From contig QHPU01000042.1 of assembly GCA_003219175.1 (NCBI GenBank), positions 1-64,000 of the forward strand: a DNA stretch of 64,000 bases, read 5' to 3'. The position numbers and the translations under genes were made by a program. The notes beneath the pieces are model-generated. The model did no database searches and had not been told where the DNA came from. It saw only the letters and a program-made list of their open reading frames with translations. Shown here piece after piece: positions 26,179 through 35,480 of the stretch. Numbering within the stretch: the stretch's first letter is position 1; every line of letters begins with the position of its first letter. Origin of the DNA: Verrucomicrobiota bacterium. GTDB taxonomy: Bacteria > Verrucomicrobiota > Verrucomicrobiia > Chthoniobacterales > UBA10450.

Positions 26179-28008
26179 CTAAGACAGCAACGGCCTGGAC
26201 AGCGACGCGTTGGGTGACGGCTGCGGCGTCGTAGAAGGCGAGGGAACCGGCGGATGTTTCTGTACCGCTTCTTCCAAAAGTTTTTTCTCTTCCGGGAAGA
26301 CAAAACCGGAGTTCGCCTCATCAATGAATTCCCGAGCTGCCTCGGGTTTTCCATCGTTGAGAAGAAGCACGGAGAGATAAAGCGCGACGCGAGGATCGTG
26401 CAATTTTTCGGGTGGGAGTTTTTGCAGAATGGCTATTCCTTCGGCGACGCGGCCTTCTAAATTTAGGAACAGTGCCTGAGCGACGGCGCAAGGCGGTTCG
26501 GTTGGCGCTTGATCAAAAGCTTCTTTTGCGACGCGACGGCCCTCATCCCGGTTTCGATCCAGCAAAAGGGAAAGCCGCGCGTATTCCGCGGCGATCAATG
26601 GTTCATCGGGCGACGTCTCATGCAGACGCATGGCCGTGAGATAGAGATTGGGGAGATCGTTGTTAGCGCGATAAATCGCAAACAAGCTATCCAGCGCCTC
26701 GCGGCGGCTGAGCGGATCATGTGCGACTCGCAACCAAAGCTGTTCAGCTTGAGCTGGCAGTTTCCATTTCGAGGCGAGACGTGCCAAGCGGATCTCGCGC
26801 TCCGAATTCTCCTCGCAGGCGCGCTCGGCATCGTGCCAGAGAGATTCAGCCTCAGTCCACTCCTGTCGAGATTGTTGTCTGGCATAAGCCTGGTAGGCGA
26901 GGCGTAAATATTCAGACTCGCCCCAATCGCCGCCTTTTGTCCAGCGGCGCAGGCGCGCCCAATTTTTTTGCGCACTGAAAGCATCTGCCACTTCAATCGC
27001 CGCTGGAGGACTAGAGGTTTTTTCCGGCGGCAATTTCTCCATCCACCGCAATACGTCGGCGCTCATTCCATTGGCATTCATCCATCCCATAAGAGCAGCA
27101 AGATCATCGGGTTCGCGTGCCGCCAGCGGCTTCACTTTTTCGAGTAATGTCGCCAGCTTTTTTTGATCGAGTTTTTTGTAGAAATCCAAACAAAGCAGGT
27201 CGTCGGAAAACGTGACCTGCGGGCTCAGTTGCAATTCTTGGGCAAAACGATCAGCGGCCTCGAGGTTGCTCCGCTGGATCGCATCATTCAAAAGCGCGCG
27301 AAGGGAACCCGCGCGGAAGGGTGCGCTTTTGGCGAGACGTTCAAGGGTTGACCGAGCCTGGGCTTGCTTTTGAGGATCGGGCAATTTGATCCGAACGGCG
27401 GCAAGGTTGTACTGACAGGTTTCGTTGTTCGGTTCCTTTTCCAGGGCAGCGGCGAAATGGCGTTCCTGGCTGGCTTCATCGCCCTGCGCGCGGGCCAACC
27501 ATCCCGCAACTACATGATAGGAAGCGCCTTCGCGATTTTCCTTTGGCACGCTCTCGAGCGCTTTGCGAGCAGCGTCGAGCTGACCAAAACGCAGCGCAGC
27601 CGAGGCGAGATTCAGCTGGCTCGCGGTATCGCGGGGACGCAAGCGCGCAATCTGCGCGCGCCAGACTACGGTTTCGGCGCGGTTTTGCTTTTCGGTAGCT
27701 TCCGCCAGAATTTCGCAGGCGGATAAAGAATCATGATTAATCTGGAGGGCCTGTTTTGCAGCGTCGTCTGCGGCATTAAAATTGCCCTGCTTCAGGGCCG
27801 TCTCGGCCTGCCTCAGCCAGCGTGACTCCTTCCATTTGCTAACGAGTTTTGGACCAATGGTCAGGACGAGCAACCCGAGAGCGAATCCTGCGATCACCGC
27901 CAAAAGAATCAGGCTGAGCCGAAAAGAGGGAGATCGGGTGTGACCGCCCCAAGCGACCCTGTTTTGCTGTCGTCGTCGGCGGGGCTGATGTGTTACTGGA
28001 TACGTCAT
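26179..28008 (-). CDS. Membrane-anchored TPR protein
   Basis: A 609-residue protein. A basic N-terminus (about 1-30) is followed by a transmembrane helix (LSLILLAVIAGFALGLLVLT, about 32-51) and about 15 TPR-like helical pairs to residue 580, for example AETALKQGNFNAADDAAKQA near 68. It ends in a Pro/Ser-rich tail. It lies 48 bp downstream of the AI-2E-family gene and probably belongs to the same minus-strand operon with another TPR protein. An envelope assembly or scaffolding role is likely for the type but not shown. Confidence 0.8.
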   Translation of the reverse strand: MTYPVTHQPRRRRQQNRVAWGGHTRSPSFRLSLILLAVIAGFALGLLVLTIGPKLVSKWKESRWLRQAETALKQGNFNAADDAAKQALQINHDSLSACEILAEATEKQNRAETVVWRAQIARLRPRDTASQLNLASAALRFGQLDAARKALESVPKENREGASYHVVAGWLARAQGDEASQERHFAAALEKEPNNETCQYNLAAVRIKLPDPQKQAQARSTLERLAKSAPFRAGSLRALLNDAIQRSNLEAADRFAQELQLSPQVTFSDDLLCLDFYKKLDQKKLATLLEKVKPLAAREPDDLAALMGWMNANGMSADVLRWMEKLPPEKTSSPPAAIEVADAFSAQKNWARLRRWTKGGDWGESEYLRLAYQAYARQQSRQEWTEAESLWHDAERACEENSEREIRLARLASKWKLPAQAEQLWLRVAHDPLSRREALDSLFAIYRANNDLPNLYLTAMRLHETSPDEPLIAAEYARLSLLLDRNRDEGRRVAKEAFDQAPTEPPCAVAQALFLNLEGRVAEGIAILQKLPPEKLHDPRVALYLSVLLLNDGKPEAAREFIDEANSGFVFPEEKKLLEEAVQKHPPVPSPSTTPQPSPNASLSRPLLS

Positions 28009-28056
28009 CGCGCTTTATCGATGGGCACGCCACCCACGTAAGCGAAAAGAGCAGAA

Positions 28057-29454
28057 TCAGGCGCTAACGCCTTCAGCCTCGGCCTCTTCCACGACCGGAA
28101 CCTCCTCGATTGCCTCTTTCGTTTCTTTGCGCAGACGCTCGCCCCAAACATATCTTGCCAATAACACTTTGATCGTGGCTGTCAGTGGCACTGCTAAAAT
28201 GGGACCGAGCAACCCACCGATGAGTAGCCCCCAGACAAAAATCGAAACAATCACCGTCATCGGATGTAGTCCTACCGAATTACCGACGATACGCGGCGCG
28301 TAAAACAAGCCTTCGAGATTTTGGATAATGATGAAAATAAGTGTCACAAGAAGTGGGTGCGTCCAGTCACCCCATTGGAACGCCGCGATCAGCACGGCCG
28401 GAATCCAGCAGATGATGATTCCGATGTAAGGGATCATCGTCAGCACTACAACCATGCAACCGATAAGCGCGGCGAAATTTAGCCCGATCAGCGTCAGAGC
28501 GGTCCCGATCAGAATGCCATCGACGAGGCAGACGAGTAGTTGTCCGCGAAAATATGCGATGATGTAGCTGTTAATTTGCAGAAGAACCTCGGCTACTTCG
28601 TCTTTGAGGCGCGATTGACGTAGCGGCAAGTAATCCTTCCAACGACGCTGAATGGCCGGTCGCTGTTTGAGAAGAAAGAACAAATAGATCGGGACCATGA
28701 TCAAACTCAGTAGAAAACCCGTGACGCCAAGAAATCCGCCGATGCTCTTTTTAGTGATGCCCCACACTTTTTCGGTGAGGCTGGGTAGCTGTCGCTCGAG
28801 GTTGGGCAATTGTTTTTCCACCACATCCTGAAGCCGATAACGCTCAGGTTCGCCTAATTTGGAAGGAGCAGGTGCAATTTCTTCCAAAGGCGGCGTGGCA
28901 GATGGGGAAGGAACGGGAGCGCCTCCTCCCGGTGCCGTGGTCTGTTTCGGGCTAGATTTTGGTGTCGGCGCGGGGGACGACCCGAGCAACCAATTGACGA
29001 TTCCGCTGGTGGCCTTCGCCCGCTCCTTACTGCTGGTGCCGAAAGTTTGTTCGTAACGATACATCCACTCGACAATCTGGTCGCGCGCTTTGACGGTGTA
29101 TTGCGGCAACTCTTTAACGAGACTATTGCTCTGCATCCCAATCGCCGGCACCAGCCAGGTGCCGATGGCCGCCAGTGCCAGCCCGGCAATGGCAAAAAGC
29201 AGAATGATGGATTTGGTGCGACCGAGACCACCGGCAGCCATTCGGGTGACGACGGGGTCGAGCAGGTAGGCGAGGATGGCCGCGATCGCAACCGGGATCA
29301 GGATTGGTTGCAGAAAACTGATGACATTCGCCATGATCCAAACGACGGCGATGAACACGAAAATAAGGAAGCTGACGGCCAGCGCGCTAATCGCGGCCCA
29401 GATCGCTTTCTGCTGCCATTCTGCCGGATAACGCGTGCCACCCGACTCACTCAT
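28057..29454 (-). CDS. AI-2E / PerM family transporter
   Basis: A 465-residue inner-membrane protein with two N-terminal helix pairs, a variable loop and five to six C-terminal helices. Family marks: FLQPILIPVAIAAILAYLLD near 48-67, GGFLGVTGFLLSLIMVPIYLF, and the C-terminal GNSVGLHPMTVIVSIFVWG. An unusual Pro/Ala/Ser-rich insertion (about 160-205) interrupts the soluble loop. The family includes autoinducer-2 exporters and Na+/H+-type antiporters, so the substrate is open. Its start overlaps the stop of the TPR gene upstream (ATGA). Confidence 0.85.
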   Translation of the reverse strand: MSESGGTRYPAEWQQKAIWAAISALAVSFLIFVFIAVVWIMANVISFLQPILIPVAIAAILAYLLDPVVTRMAAGGLGRTKSIILLFAIAGLALAAIGTWLVPAIGMQSNSLVKELPQYTVKARDQIVEWMYRYEQTFGTSSKERAKATSGIVNWLLGSSPAPTPKSSPKQTTAPGGGAPVPSPSATPPLEEIAPAPSKLGEPERYRLQDVVEKQLPNLERQLPSLTEKVWGITKKSIGGFLGVTGFLLSLIMVPIYLFFLLKQRPAIQRRWKDYLPLRQSRLKDEVAEVLLQINSYIIAYFRGQLLVCLVDGILIGTALTLIGLNFAALIGCMVVVLTMIPYIGIIICWIPAVLIAAFQWGDWTHPLLVTLIFIIIQNLEGLFYAPRIVGNSVGLHPMTVIVSIFVWGLLIGGLLGPILAVPLTATIKVLLARYVWGERLRKETKEAIEEVPVVEEAEAEGVSA

Positions 29455-31265
29455 GGTTTTGGCGTGTTGGTTTTGCTGATACGCGTTTTCTGAGCGTCGA
29501 TTTTGGCAGCCAAATCCTTGTTTGAAGGATCAAGCGTTTTCGCCTTCTGCCAGGCTTCGAGTGCCTGCGGCAGGCGGTTCAATTTCAAGTACACGTCGCC
29601 GAGGTGCTCGAAAAGGACAGGATCTTCACGCGGTAAATTCTCAAGTGCGCGCTTTAAATGTCCCAGCGCCTGATCGTATTTTCCCTGACGATACTCAACC
29701 CAGGCCATGCTATCGAGATAGGCACCGTTATCGGGGTCGAGCTGAAGCGCCCGTTTGACTGCGTCCTCCGCTTCGTCCAGGTGAATATTTTGTTCGGCCC
29801 ACATGTAGCCGAGATAGTTGTAGGGCTCGGCGGCGTTGGCCGGGTCCATCGCAATGGCCTTGCGAAAAAGATCGGCAGCTTTGTCATATAGACCTGCTTC
29901 CTGGGCCGCTGCGCCGTATTCCAGATAAAAACGAGCCTTCAAGAATTCAGCCTGCGCGTTCTGCGCTTCGTTGAGTGCCTCCTCGAACATCACCACCGCG
30001 TCCTTCGCCTGCTTCGATTCCCGCAATGCGATCGCGAGATAGTAAGCAAATTCCGGAGCATCCGGGTAGCGCCGGCGTGCTTCCGTCAAAACGGATACGG
30101 CGCGCTCGCCTTCTTTCAGCGGGACAAGCAGCAACTCCGCCAAGCGCAGATAGGTCGTGGCATGATTCGGATTAATTAGAAGGCTTTGTTCGTAGTTTTG
30201 CGCTGCCCTCTTGAATTCAGCAGTTGCTTGCTCAGTCTGATTAGCGCGAACGAGGTCCCGCGCCTCGTCATCGTGCAATTGGCCTAACAATTCGTAGGGT
30301 TGGTATTTTTCGGGATGCTCTTTGATAATTTCCTTAAGCGTTTCCATCGCACGCGCCCGTTGATTGGTTAATACAAATCCGGTGGCTAACTTTTCGCGGA
30401 TATTGGCGTCGTCCGGCTGCAGCTCGAGGACCCGCAGATAAAACGGAAGCGCCTCCTTAATTTGTTGAGTGGAAGCAAAGTAATCTCCCACTTCCTTCAA
30501 AACAGCTGCGTTATTTGGACCATTTGCTGCTGCCTTCTGAAATACATCGTTCAGTCGGGCAGTTTCCTCGGGAGTTGGTTTGGCATCCGGTTTCAAAATG
30601 AGCGAGCCGTAAAGCCGCCCGAGTCTCGCCCAATACAGAGGATCGTCGCTGCGGACTTTGGCCGCGCGCTCGAGCGTTTCTGTTGCCTTCTTTTCGTCAC
30701 CAGCGTTCAAAAAGATCTCAAATAATCGTTGGTACCCATCAATCCCTTGCGGATCAAGAGCGATGGCCTTGTTGGCGCACTCGATCGCCTGTTCAAGCTT
30801 CTCAACATACTTGGCATAGATGAATGCAAGTTCCAGGTAAGGCTCCGGCGCCTTGGGATGGACCTTGACCGCATCTTTCAAGACATCGATTGCACCCGGA
30901 TAATCATCATCGCGGGTCAGCAATGCCGCGACGCGAACGGCCAATTCAATTTGACCAGGATCGACATTCAAAACCTGACGGTAAGCTTCGAGGGCTTTTT
31001 CCATTTCGCCGTTTTCCTCCAACTCAATTCCCTCGGCGAAACGGGCAAGAGCTTCGGCCTTGTGCGCGCCTTCCAGGGTGAGATTCAAATCGCGCGCGGG
31101 CGGTAACGCTAACGAGTCATCGATTGCGTTGCGCTTCGGCGCCGAATGCGCGGCGGTTGCTTTCTGCGGTCGACTAGCGGACGCCGGCGCAGCCCGGGCA
31201 TAGTTGAAAAGACAAATAAGCAGAAAGAGCGCAAGGTAAGCTGTCGGCTTGCGCGCGATCGTCAT
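29451..31265 (-). CDS. Secreted TPR-repeat protein
   Basis: A 604-residue protein starting at ATG 31265, which places a signal peptide at the N-terminus (MTIARKPTAYLALFLLICLF, then NYARA). An upstream in-frame start at 31301 would spoil the leader. At least 12 TPR units follow, such as ALEAYRQVLNVDPGQIELAV and AADLFRKAIAMDPANAAEPY. Similar proteins sit in the periplasm or on the outer membrane as assembly scaffolds. It is coupled by ATGA to the AI-2E-family gene. Confidence 0.85.
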   Translation of the reverse strand: MTIARKPTAYLALFLLICLFNYARAAPASASRPQKATAAHSAPKRNAIDDSLALPPARDLNLTLEGAHKAEALARFAEGIELEENGEMEKALEAYRQVLNVDPGQIELAVRVAALLTRDDDYPGAIDVLKDAVKVHPKAPEPYLELAFIYAKYVEKLEQAIECANKAIALDPQGIDGYQRLFEIFLNAGDEKKATETLERAAKVRSDDPLYWARLGRLYGSLILKPDAKPTPEETARLNDVFQKAAANGPNNAAVLKEVGDYFASTQQIKEALPFYLRVLELQPDDANIREKLATGFVLTNQRARAMETLKEIIKEHPEKYQPYELLGQLHDDEARDLVRANQTEQATAEFKRAAQNYEQSLLINPNHATTYLRLAELLLVPLKEGERAVSVLTEARRRYPDAPEFAYYLAIALRESKQAKDAVVMFEEALNEAQNAQAEFLKARFYLEYGAAAQEAGLYDKAADLFRKAIAMDPANAAEPYNYLGYMWAEQNIHLDEAEDAVKRALQLDPDNGAYLDSMAWVEYRQGKYDQALGHLKRALENLPREDPVLFEHLGDVYLKLNRLPQALEAWQKAKTLDPSNKDLAAKIDAQKTRISKTNTPKP

Positions 31266-31320
31266 GCTTCTGAAATGTATCGTGCGAGCGATTCCAGGCA
31301 ACCCGCCCGACGGTGCCGCC

Positions 31321-31425
31321 CTACGACTTGTAACGTAAACGTTTCTTGTGGCGGTTCTCTTTCATTCGCTTGCGGCGTTTGTGTTTGGAGATTTTCGCTT
31401 TGCGTCTTTTTTTTAGAGAACCCAT
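31321..31425 (-). CDS. Tiny basic AURKAIP1/COX24 (mS38)-like ribosome-associated protein
   Basis: A 34-codon gene: start MGSLKKRRKAKISKHKRRKR, end MKENRHKKRLRYKS. Such very short Lys/Arg-rich proteins with KKRRKKMxKHKxRKxxKxxRH-type sequences are annotated in Bacteroidota and Verrucomicrobiota as AURKAIP1/COX24-domain proteins, related to the mitoribosomal small-subunit protein mS38. It is expected to be a small-subunit ribosomal component. It lies 55 bp upstream of the secreted TPR gene on the same strand. Confidence 0.82.
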   Translation of the reverse strand: MGSLKKRRKAKISKHKRRKRMKENRHKKRLRYKS

Positions 31426-31627
31426 ATCGGGGAAAATTATCTTGCCGTAGGAGTGAGCCGGAACGCAAGCATTGCTTCAGTAGAATGGCAAATGGTTTCG
31501 CTTTGGAAGCGCGCCATGTTTCTCAAGAATGTGCATCGCGATTCTGCAGGCCGGGATATGACCGTGAAACCAATAGACGCGTTGTGTAAAAGCCGGTGCC
31601 GTTCATGCCCTGACCTATGACATGTAA

Positions 31628-31701
31628 TCGGGCTGGTGGGATTTGAACCCACGGCCTCCTCGTCCCGAACGAGGCGCTCTACCAAGCTGAGCCACAGCCC
31701 G
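31628..31701 (-). tRNA. tRNA-Pro (anticodon CGG)
   Basis: Read on the minus strand: acceptor CGGGCTG (31701-31695) pairs with CAGCCCG (31635-31629), discriminator A. The anticodon arm is CCTCG-TTCGGGA-CGAGG, so the anticodon is CGG. The T-arm has GTGGGTTCAAATCCCAC. The 3' CCA is not encoded. Anticodon arm resembles E. coli tRNA-Pro(CGG). Confidence 0.96.
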
Positions 31702-31927
31702 CCTTGGCCGCAAAAGAGCGGCATGCCGGACTACTTCGCTTATTAACTTGGCAATAGCAAGAACATCGATTTTCATTTCACGCGTCCAGATTAGGGGTAT
31801 CGATTGTGTAATCGGGTTTCGAGATAAGCCTTTCGCCTGCGCGAAGAGTTGGCCTTTGTCGACGGTCGAAACACGCCCGTCCAACGGCAGTGACGGACGC
31901 TGTGCGGGTAAAGGTTTGAAACTGCGA

Positions 31928-33562
31928 CTAACGGGTATCTTCTACGTAACTGGCAATGCGAAAATCAAGGAGCTCTCCCTCGGAATTGAGTGCTCTATCA
32001 TAATGCCAGCTAATGTTTCCGTTCGCGTAGAAAGTCTTGCAGACCACTGTCCCGATGAAGTCAGGATTTCCATTCTCGTTGACGTCGGCGCTGGGCGCGT
32101 AAAACGTGGCTGCAAGAGTCCCGGGATTACCCGAGTTCAGATTGATTGTTTGCGTTCTGACAGGATTTCCATTTGCATCGCGCGGGGGACTAACCCCGTA
32201 GAACTGCAAATTGCTAGCAAACGGGTTCGTCGAGGTCGGGTTGTTATTCGCGAGATCGCTATTTTTCGTGTTAATATTGTAATCAAAATAGATTCTAAGA
32301 TGTACCCCCGGATTGACCGTGATTCCCCCCGTAATACCGTTACCGTTGGCGTCGCTACCGTTGACGCGAATAGCAACATACGTGTCCTCACCGGCCACCT
32401 GGTTCACTGTTAACTTACCGCTGAGTGTCGAAATAACATAGTAATTAGGAGAACTGGAGGTTCCGGCTGCCGGGGGCGTGAGAGTTTGACTGTTACTGGT
32501 GACAGAACTCGGAAGCTTGCCGGCGCCCGTACCCGGAGCTTGATACGACCATCCTGATGTATCCGGCATGTGATAGTCCTCCAGGGTAAACGGGACATTG
32601 TTATCCACGGTCCCCGTAACATACTGTGAATTAATGACGGTTCCTCCATTGGTCGCCACATCTCCATAAATCGTTCCCTTGATTGTTGCCGTCCCACTGT
32701 TAATCTCGACGGAGCCGTGGCGGGAATCCTTGTAATAGGGACTTGAGGGGTTGTCCTTCACCGTTGAATTATAAGGGCCGTTGCGCGAATCGTAGCTATC
32801 GATATAAGCGGCGGAGCCAAGGCCGTAGAAGATGCCATTGGCTTTAATCGCTGCGTCGAAAAATGGGGTGACTGGGGTGACAACCTGCTCGATCCGCCGC
32901 GAAAGCGAGGGTGCAGCAAGGGGAGCAACAAGCGCTTTGTTAAGGCCGTCACCATTCGGCCCGTAGGTTGAGACGAAGTGATCGTATTTAAAATCGATTT
33001 TGCGCAAGAGACTGTCGCCTTTGCCACGGGCGATGATGTCCTTCATTTGAGTAGAACCGAACGCGGCGAAATGTTTTTGTCCGTCTTCCATTAACGCGTC
33101 GTCCATTCCCGTTCGTTTAAGGTTTGGCAGTGGCGCCGTCCCTTTGCTCCTTAGCCGGTACCAGTTGTTTTGGTTTGGATCTGGACTTGCTCCTGAGTGG
33201 AAAACTCCGGCTGCGTCGAAATAGAATGCCTCCACCGTGGTTTGTGTGATCAGATTACTAGCGCCGAAGGTGGCTTGGGGGCTAGTGTGCGTGGTTCCGG
33301 AAGTGGTCCACCCCGACCATTGACTCGCGCGAACTGCTGCATCCGTGGATATCTGCTTCCTTAACTCGGCAAATGCCGTTTCACCACCCGCTTCCGCGGC
33401 TTCCAGCGCTTCTCTCCACGCCCGGACCTGATTGGACGACACGTTCAAGCGCGTCGTAGAGTTACTTAAGACGTTTGCCCCAATAAGCGACACGATTAAA
33501 ATCGCGATTAGTGCACAAATTAACGCGTTGCCCGACTCTCGGAAGACTTTCCTAGTTTGCAT
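31928..33562 (-). CDS. PilX-like pilus-assembly/pseudopilin protein with large C-terminal domain
   Basis: A 544-residue protein. The N-terminal helix (ESGNALICALIAILIVSLIG, residues 9-28) has the PilX form of a type IV pilin-like leader, without a consensus G-FTLxE cleavage site. A large Gly/Ser/Asn/Thr-rich beta-type domain follows (about 60-540). Repeated short patterns such as TIKGTIYGDVATNGG and ITGGITVNPGVHL suggest a beta-helix. It is last in a three-gene minus-strand set after PilW- and PilV-like genes. A decayed copy of its C-terminal part lies upstream of the set on the other strand. Confidence 0.8.
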   Translation of the reverse strand: MQTRKVFRESGNALICALIAILIVSLIGANVLSNSTTRLNVSSNQVRAWREALEAAEAGGETAFAELRKQISTDAAVRASQWSGWTTSGTTHTSPQATFGASNLITQTTVEAFYFDAAGVFHSGASPDPNQNNWYRLRSKGTAPLPNLKRTGMDDALMEDGQKHFAAFGSTQMKDIIARGKGDSLLRKIDFKYDHFVSTYGPNGDGLNKALVAPLAAPSLSRRIEQVVTPVTPFFDAAIKANGIFYGLGSAAYIDSYDSRNGPYNSTVKDNPSSPYYKDSRHGSVEINSGTATIKGTIYGDVATNGGTVINSQYVTGTVDNNVPFTLEDYHMPDTSGWSYQAPGTGAGKLPSSVTSNSQTLTPPAAGTSSSPNYYVISTLSGKLTVNQVAGEDTYVAIRVNGSDANGNGITGGITVNPGVHLRIYFDYNINTKNSDLANNNPTSTNPFASNLQFYGVSPPRDANGNPVRTQTINLNSGNPGTLAATFYAPSADVNENGNPDFIGTVVCKTFYANGNISWHYDRALNSEGELLDFRIASYVEDTR

Positions 33563-33574
33563 ATTCTTTTAGTT

Positions 33575-34216
33575 CTATGGCGTGGGGCTGGGGGTTGGGG
33601 TCGCGCGCCGCCGATTTCTCAGGTAAGCAGTGGAATAAACAACCGTACCATTGCGATCCGCCACGGATAGCGGCTGAAAAGTAATCGCCGTGCTGGTATA
33701 CTCAGTATTTGCTAATTCAACGTCGACCGTCTCTGGAAGCAGGTTGTCAGTGCTCGAGGCAATTGTCGTAACAACGTTATCTTCTGTGCGCAGGATTGAA
33801 GAGCCGTTAATTGAATACACGACAACGCTTGGGGATGACGCGGATGTCGGAAGGTAGTTTATGTTATAATCTCTATTAACGACTGCGAGTGAGGGTGCGC
33901 GCGGAGTGCCAACGTTTGATCCGGTTGCATCAGCATCTCCGGCCTGAATGATATATCTGGGAAGGGTCACGGTGACGGTGTGCTTGTCGGCAGACGCATA
34001 AACGCTCAAGCCTCGTCTGATATCTCTAGCTAGGTAATCCACGATGCGGATCTGCTGCATGTGCGTTCCAAAATAGTTATCAACTGAATAAAGACTTTTT
34101 TGTAACGCGACTGACGTGGTGAGCGTAACGGCAATGATGGCCACAGCAATCCCCATCGCGATTAGCATTTCTACAAGCGTAAACGCTTGAGTCTTCAGTG
34201 ACGTTCCAAGTCTCAT
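33575..34216 (-). CDS. Prepilin-type N-terminal cleavage/methylation protein (PilW-like)
   Basis: A 213-residue pseudopilin starting at ATG 34216, inside an ATGA overlap with the PilV-like gene. The N-terminal MRLGTSLKTQAFTLVEMLIA holds the class III leader, but the residue before FTLVEM is Ala where Gly is usual. The hydrophobic helix runs to about residue 40, then a soluble domain follows. It ends with a Thr/Pro-rich tail. No peptidase (PilD) or motor gene is in the window. Confidence 0.82.
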   Translation of the reverse strand: MRLGTSLKTQAFTLVEMLIAMGIAVAIIAVTLTTSVALQKSLYSVDNYFGTHMQQIRIVDYLARDIRRGLSVYASADKHTVTVTLPRYIIQAGDADATGSNVGTPRAPSLAVVNRDYNINYLPTSASSPSVVVYSINGSSILRTEDNVVTTIASSTDNLLPETVDVELANTEYTSTAITFQPLSVADRNGTVVYSTAYLRNRRRATPTPSPTP

Positions 34217-34725
34217 TTCTTGGTCCCGTTTGAAACAATGCTGCTTGTCTGTTCGGTTCGGGCACGACCGCCCAGCGTCATCGTCCACGAAACAGCAACA
34301 TCGACTTTCACTAATTGTGTGCCTAGGTCGGTTGCAACGGAGTCGTTGACGACAGTGCCGTTAGAAGACCGAGTAAACTGTGTCACTCCGTTGGGGGTCG
34401 GATATTTGCTGATTTTGACTACCTCGGTCACCTTTTGCGAAAACAGTGCAGGATTGGCCGCAGTCGCCATCAGGTTTTGAACAACTGCAGTATTGGTCAG
34501 ATCAGAGAAGGAAAGATTGCGCAAGGTCTCACTTCGATCTTGGACGCTTTGCAGAGCCGCGAGGGATTCTTTGCTGGCGTCGATGAAGCGAAGGCACATG
34601 GCATTGAGTTCGAAGATGGATGCAAAAAATACGGCGATAAGCACGGCGGTCACCATGACCTCAACCAAGCTGGTGCCACGCTCCGCGAAACCTGCGCGTG
34701 AGGGTCCATTGAATTGTGTAGCCAT
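34213..34725 (-). CDS. Prepilin-type protein (PilV-like)
   Basis: A 170-residue pseudopilin. The ATG at 34725 was chosen so that the leader MATQFNGPSRAGFAERGTSL ends at Gly before TSLVEVMVTAVLIAVFF, the processing site and hydrophobic helix. A longer in-frame start at 34788 would bury the leader. The remainder (about 45-170) is a variable soluble domain. It is first of three pilin-like genes coupled by ATGA or short gaps. Confidence 0.82.
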   Translation of the reverse strand: MATQFNGPSRAGFAERGTSLVEVMVTAVLIAVFFASIFELNAMCLRFIDASKESLAALQSVQDRSETLRNLSFSDLTNTAVVQNLMATAANPALFSQKVTEVVKISKYPTPNGVTQFTRSSNGTVVNDSVATDLGTQLVKVDVAVSWTMTLGGRARTEQTSSIVSNGTKK

Positions 34726-34904
34726 TAGAGTTTCTATGGAAATTATAGCACCAACGATGCCATTACTGGCCCCGCCCACTTGCCACATTAATTACATCTT
34801 ATCAGGTACTTAGAACTCCTCGGAGGCGCATCAAGCTCACCTTCAAACGCTCCCCCCTAAAACCTTATCCACCGACACAATGTAGTGTCAGATGTCTCCC
34901 GTCT

Positions 34905-35290
34905 TTTGGCACCCACGCTACCGGCGATATCACCGGCAAGATTACAGTTGGCCCGCATGTCCATCTTCAGCTTTATGTCGACGGGATATCGACATGAACG
35001 CAAGGGACGAGAATCAAACAGGCCTGGCGGGCAATCTGCAGATCTGGCATTAGTCCAACGGATCGAACAGTTACCCAGACGATTGCCATTTCTCTGCCAG
35101 GAGATTTGCCGCTACCATCTACGCCCCGAGCGCGGATGTCACGATCAATGGCAACCCGACATTACCGGCGTGGTTATTGCCAAGCGCTTTTATGCCAATA
35201 GCAACGTCAGCTGGCATTATGACCGTGCCTTGAATTTACTAAGTAATCTCATCGATTTTCCACATCTCCAGTTACGTCGAAAATATCCAC
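34905..35290 (+). pseudogene. Decayed inverted copy of the PilX-like C-terminal domain
   Basis: On the plus strand, in at least two frames, translation gives DITGKITVGPHVHLQLYVDG, then AATIYAPSADVTINGNP, and after a frame shift DITGVVIAKRFYANSNVSWH then YDRALN. These match, in order, GITGGITVNPGVHLRIYFDY, LAATFYAPSADVNENGNP, and IGTVVCKTFYANGNISWHYD of the intact gene at 31928-33562. Stops and frame shifts show decay. The rest of the 34726-35480 gap (about 750 bp) contains no convincing gene apart from this relic. Confidence 0.85.
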
Positions 35291-35328
35291 TAGAGCTTGT
35301 CACGGCTCGCGGGCCTTGCAGAAACCGT

Positions 35329-35357
35329 TTGACAAGGGCCGATCTGCTTCCCACATT
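35329..35357 (+). promoter_or_regulatory. Weak sigma-70-like promoter candidate for rpoZ
   Basis: TTGACA (35329-35334), 17-base spacer, CACATT (35352-35357) as a poor -10 box, about 120 bases before the rpoZ start. Only the -35 box matches the consensus well. Confidence 0.25.
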
Positions 35358-35480
35358 TTTTGTTTCGTTACCGTCGCGATGCTCGGCTCTCGTCTTTTTC
35401 CCAATCCTATCTCGTCCAGCTTGCCGACGATTCTACAATTCCCGGCGAACCCGAGCGGTGCCGTCCACACCTTGCGTATT

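Noticed and set aside
31615-31884. Open frame covering the tRNA-Pro gene
   Set aside because: Part of it is the translated tRNA itself; no conserved protein features.
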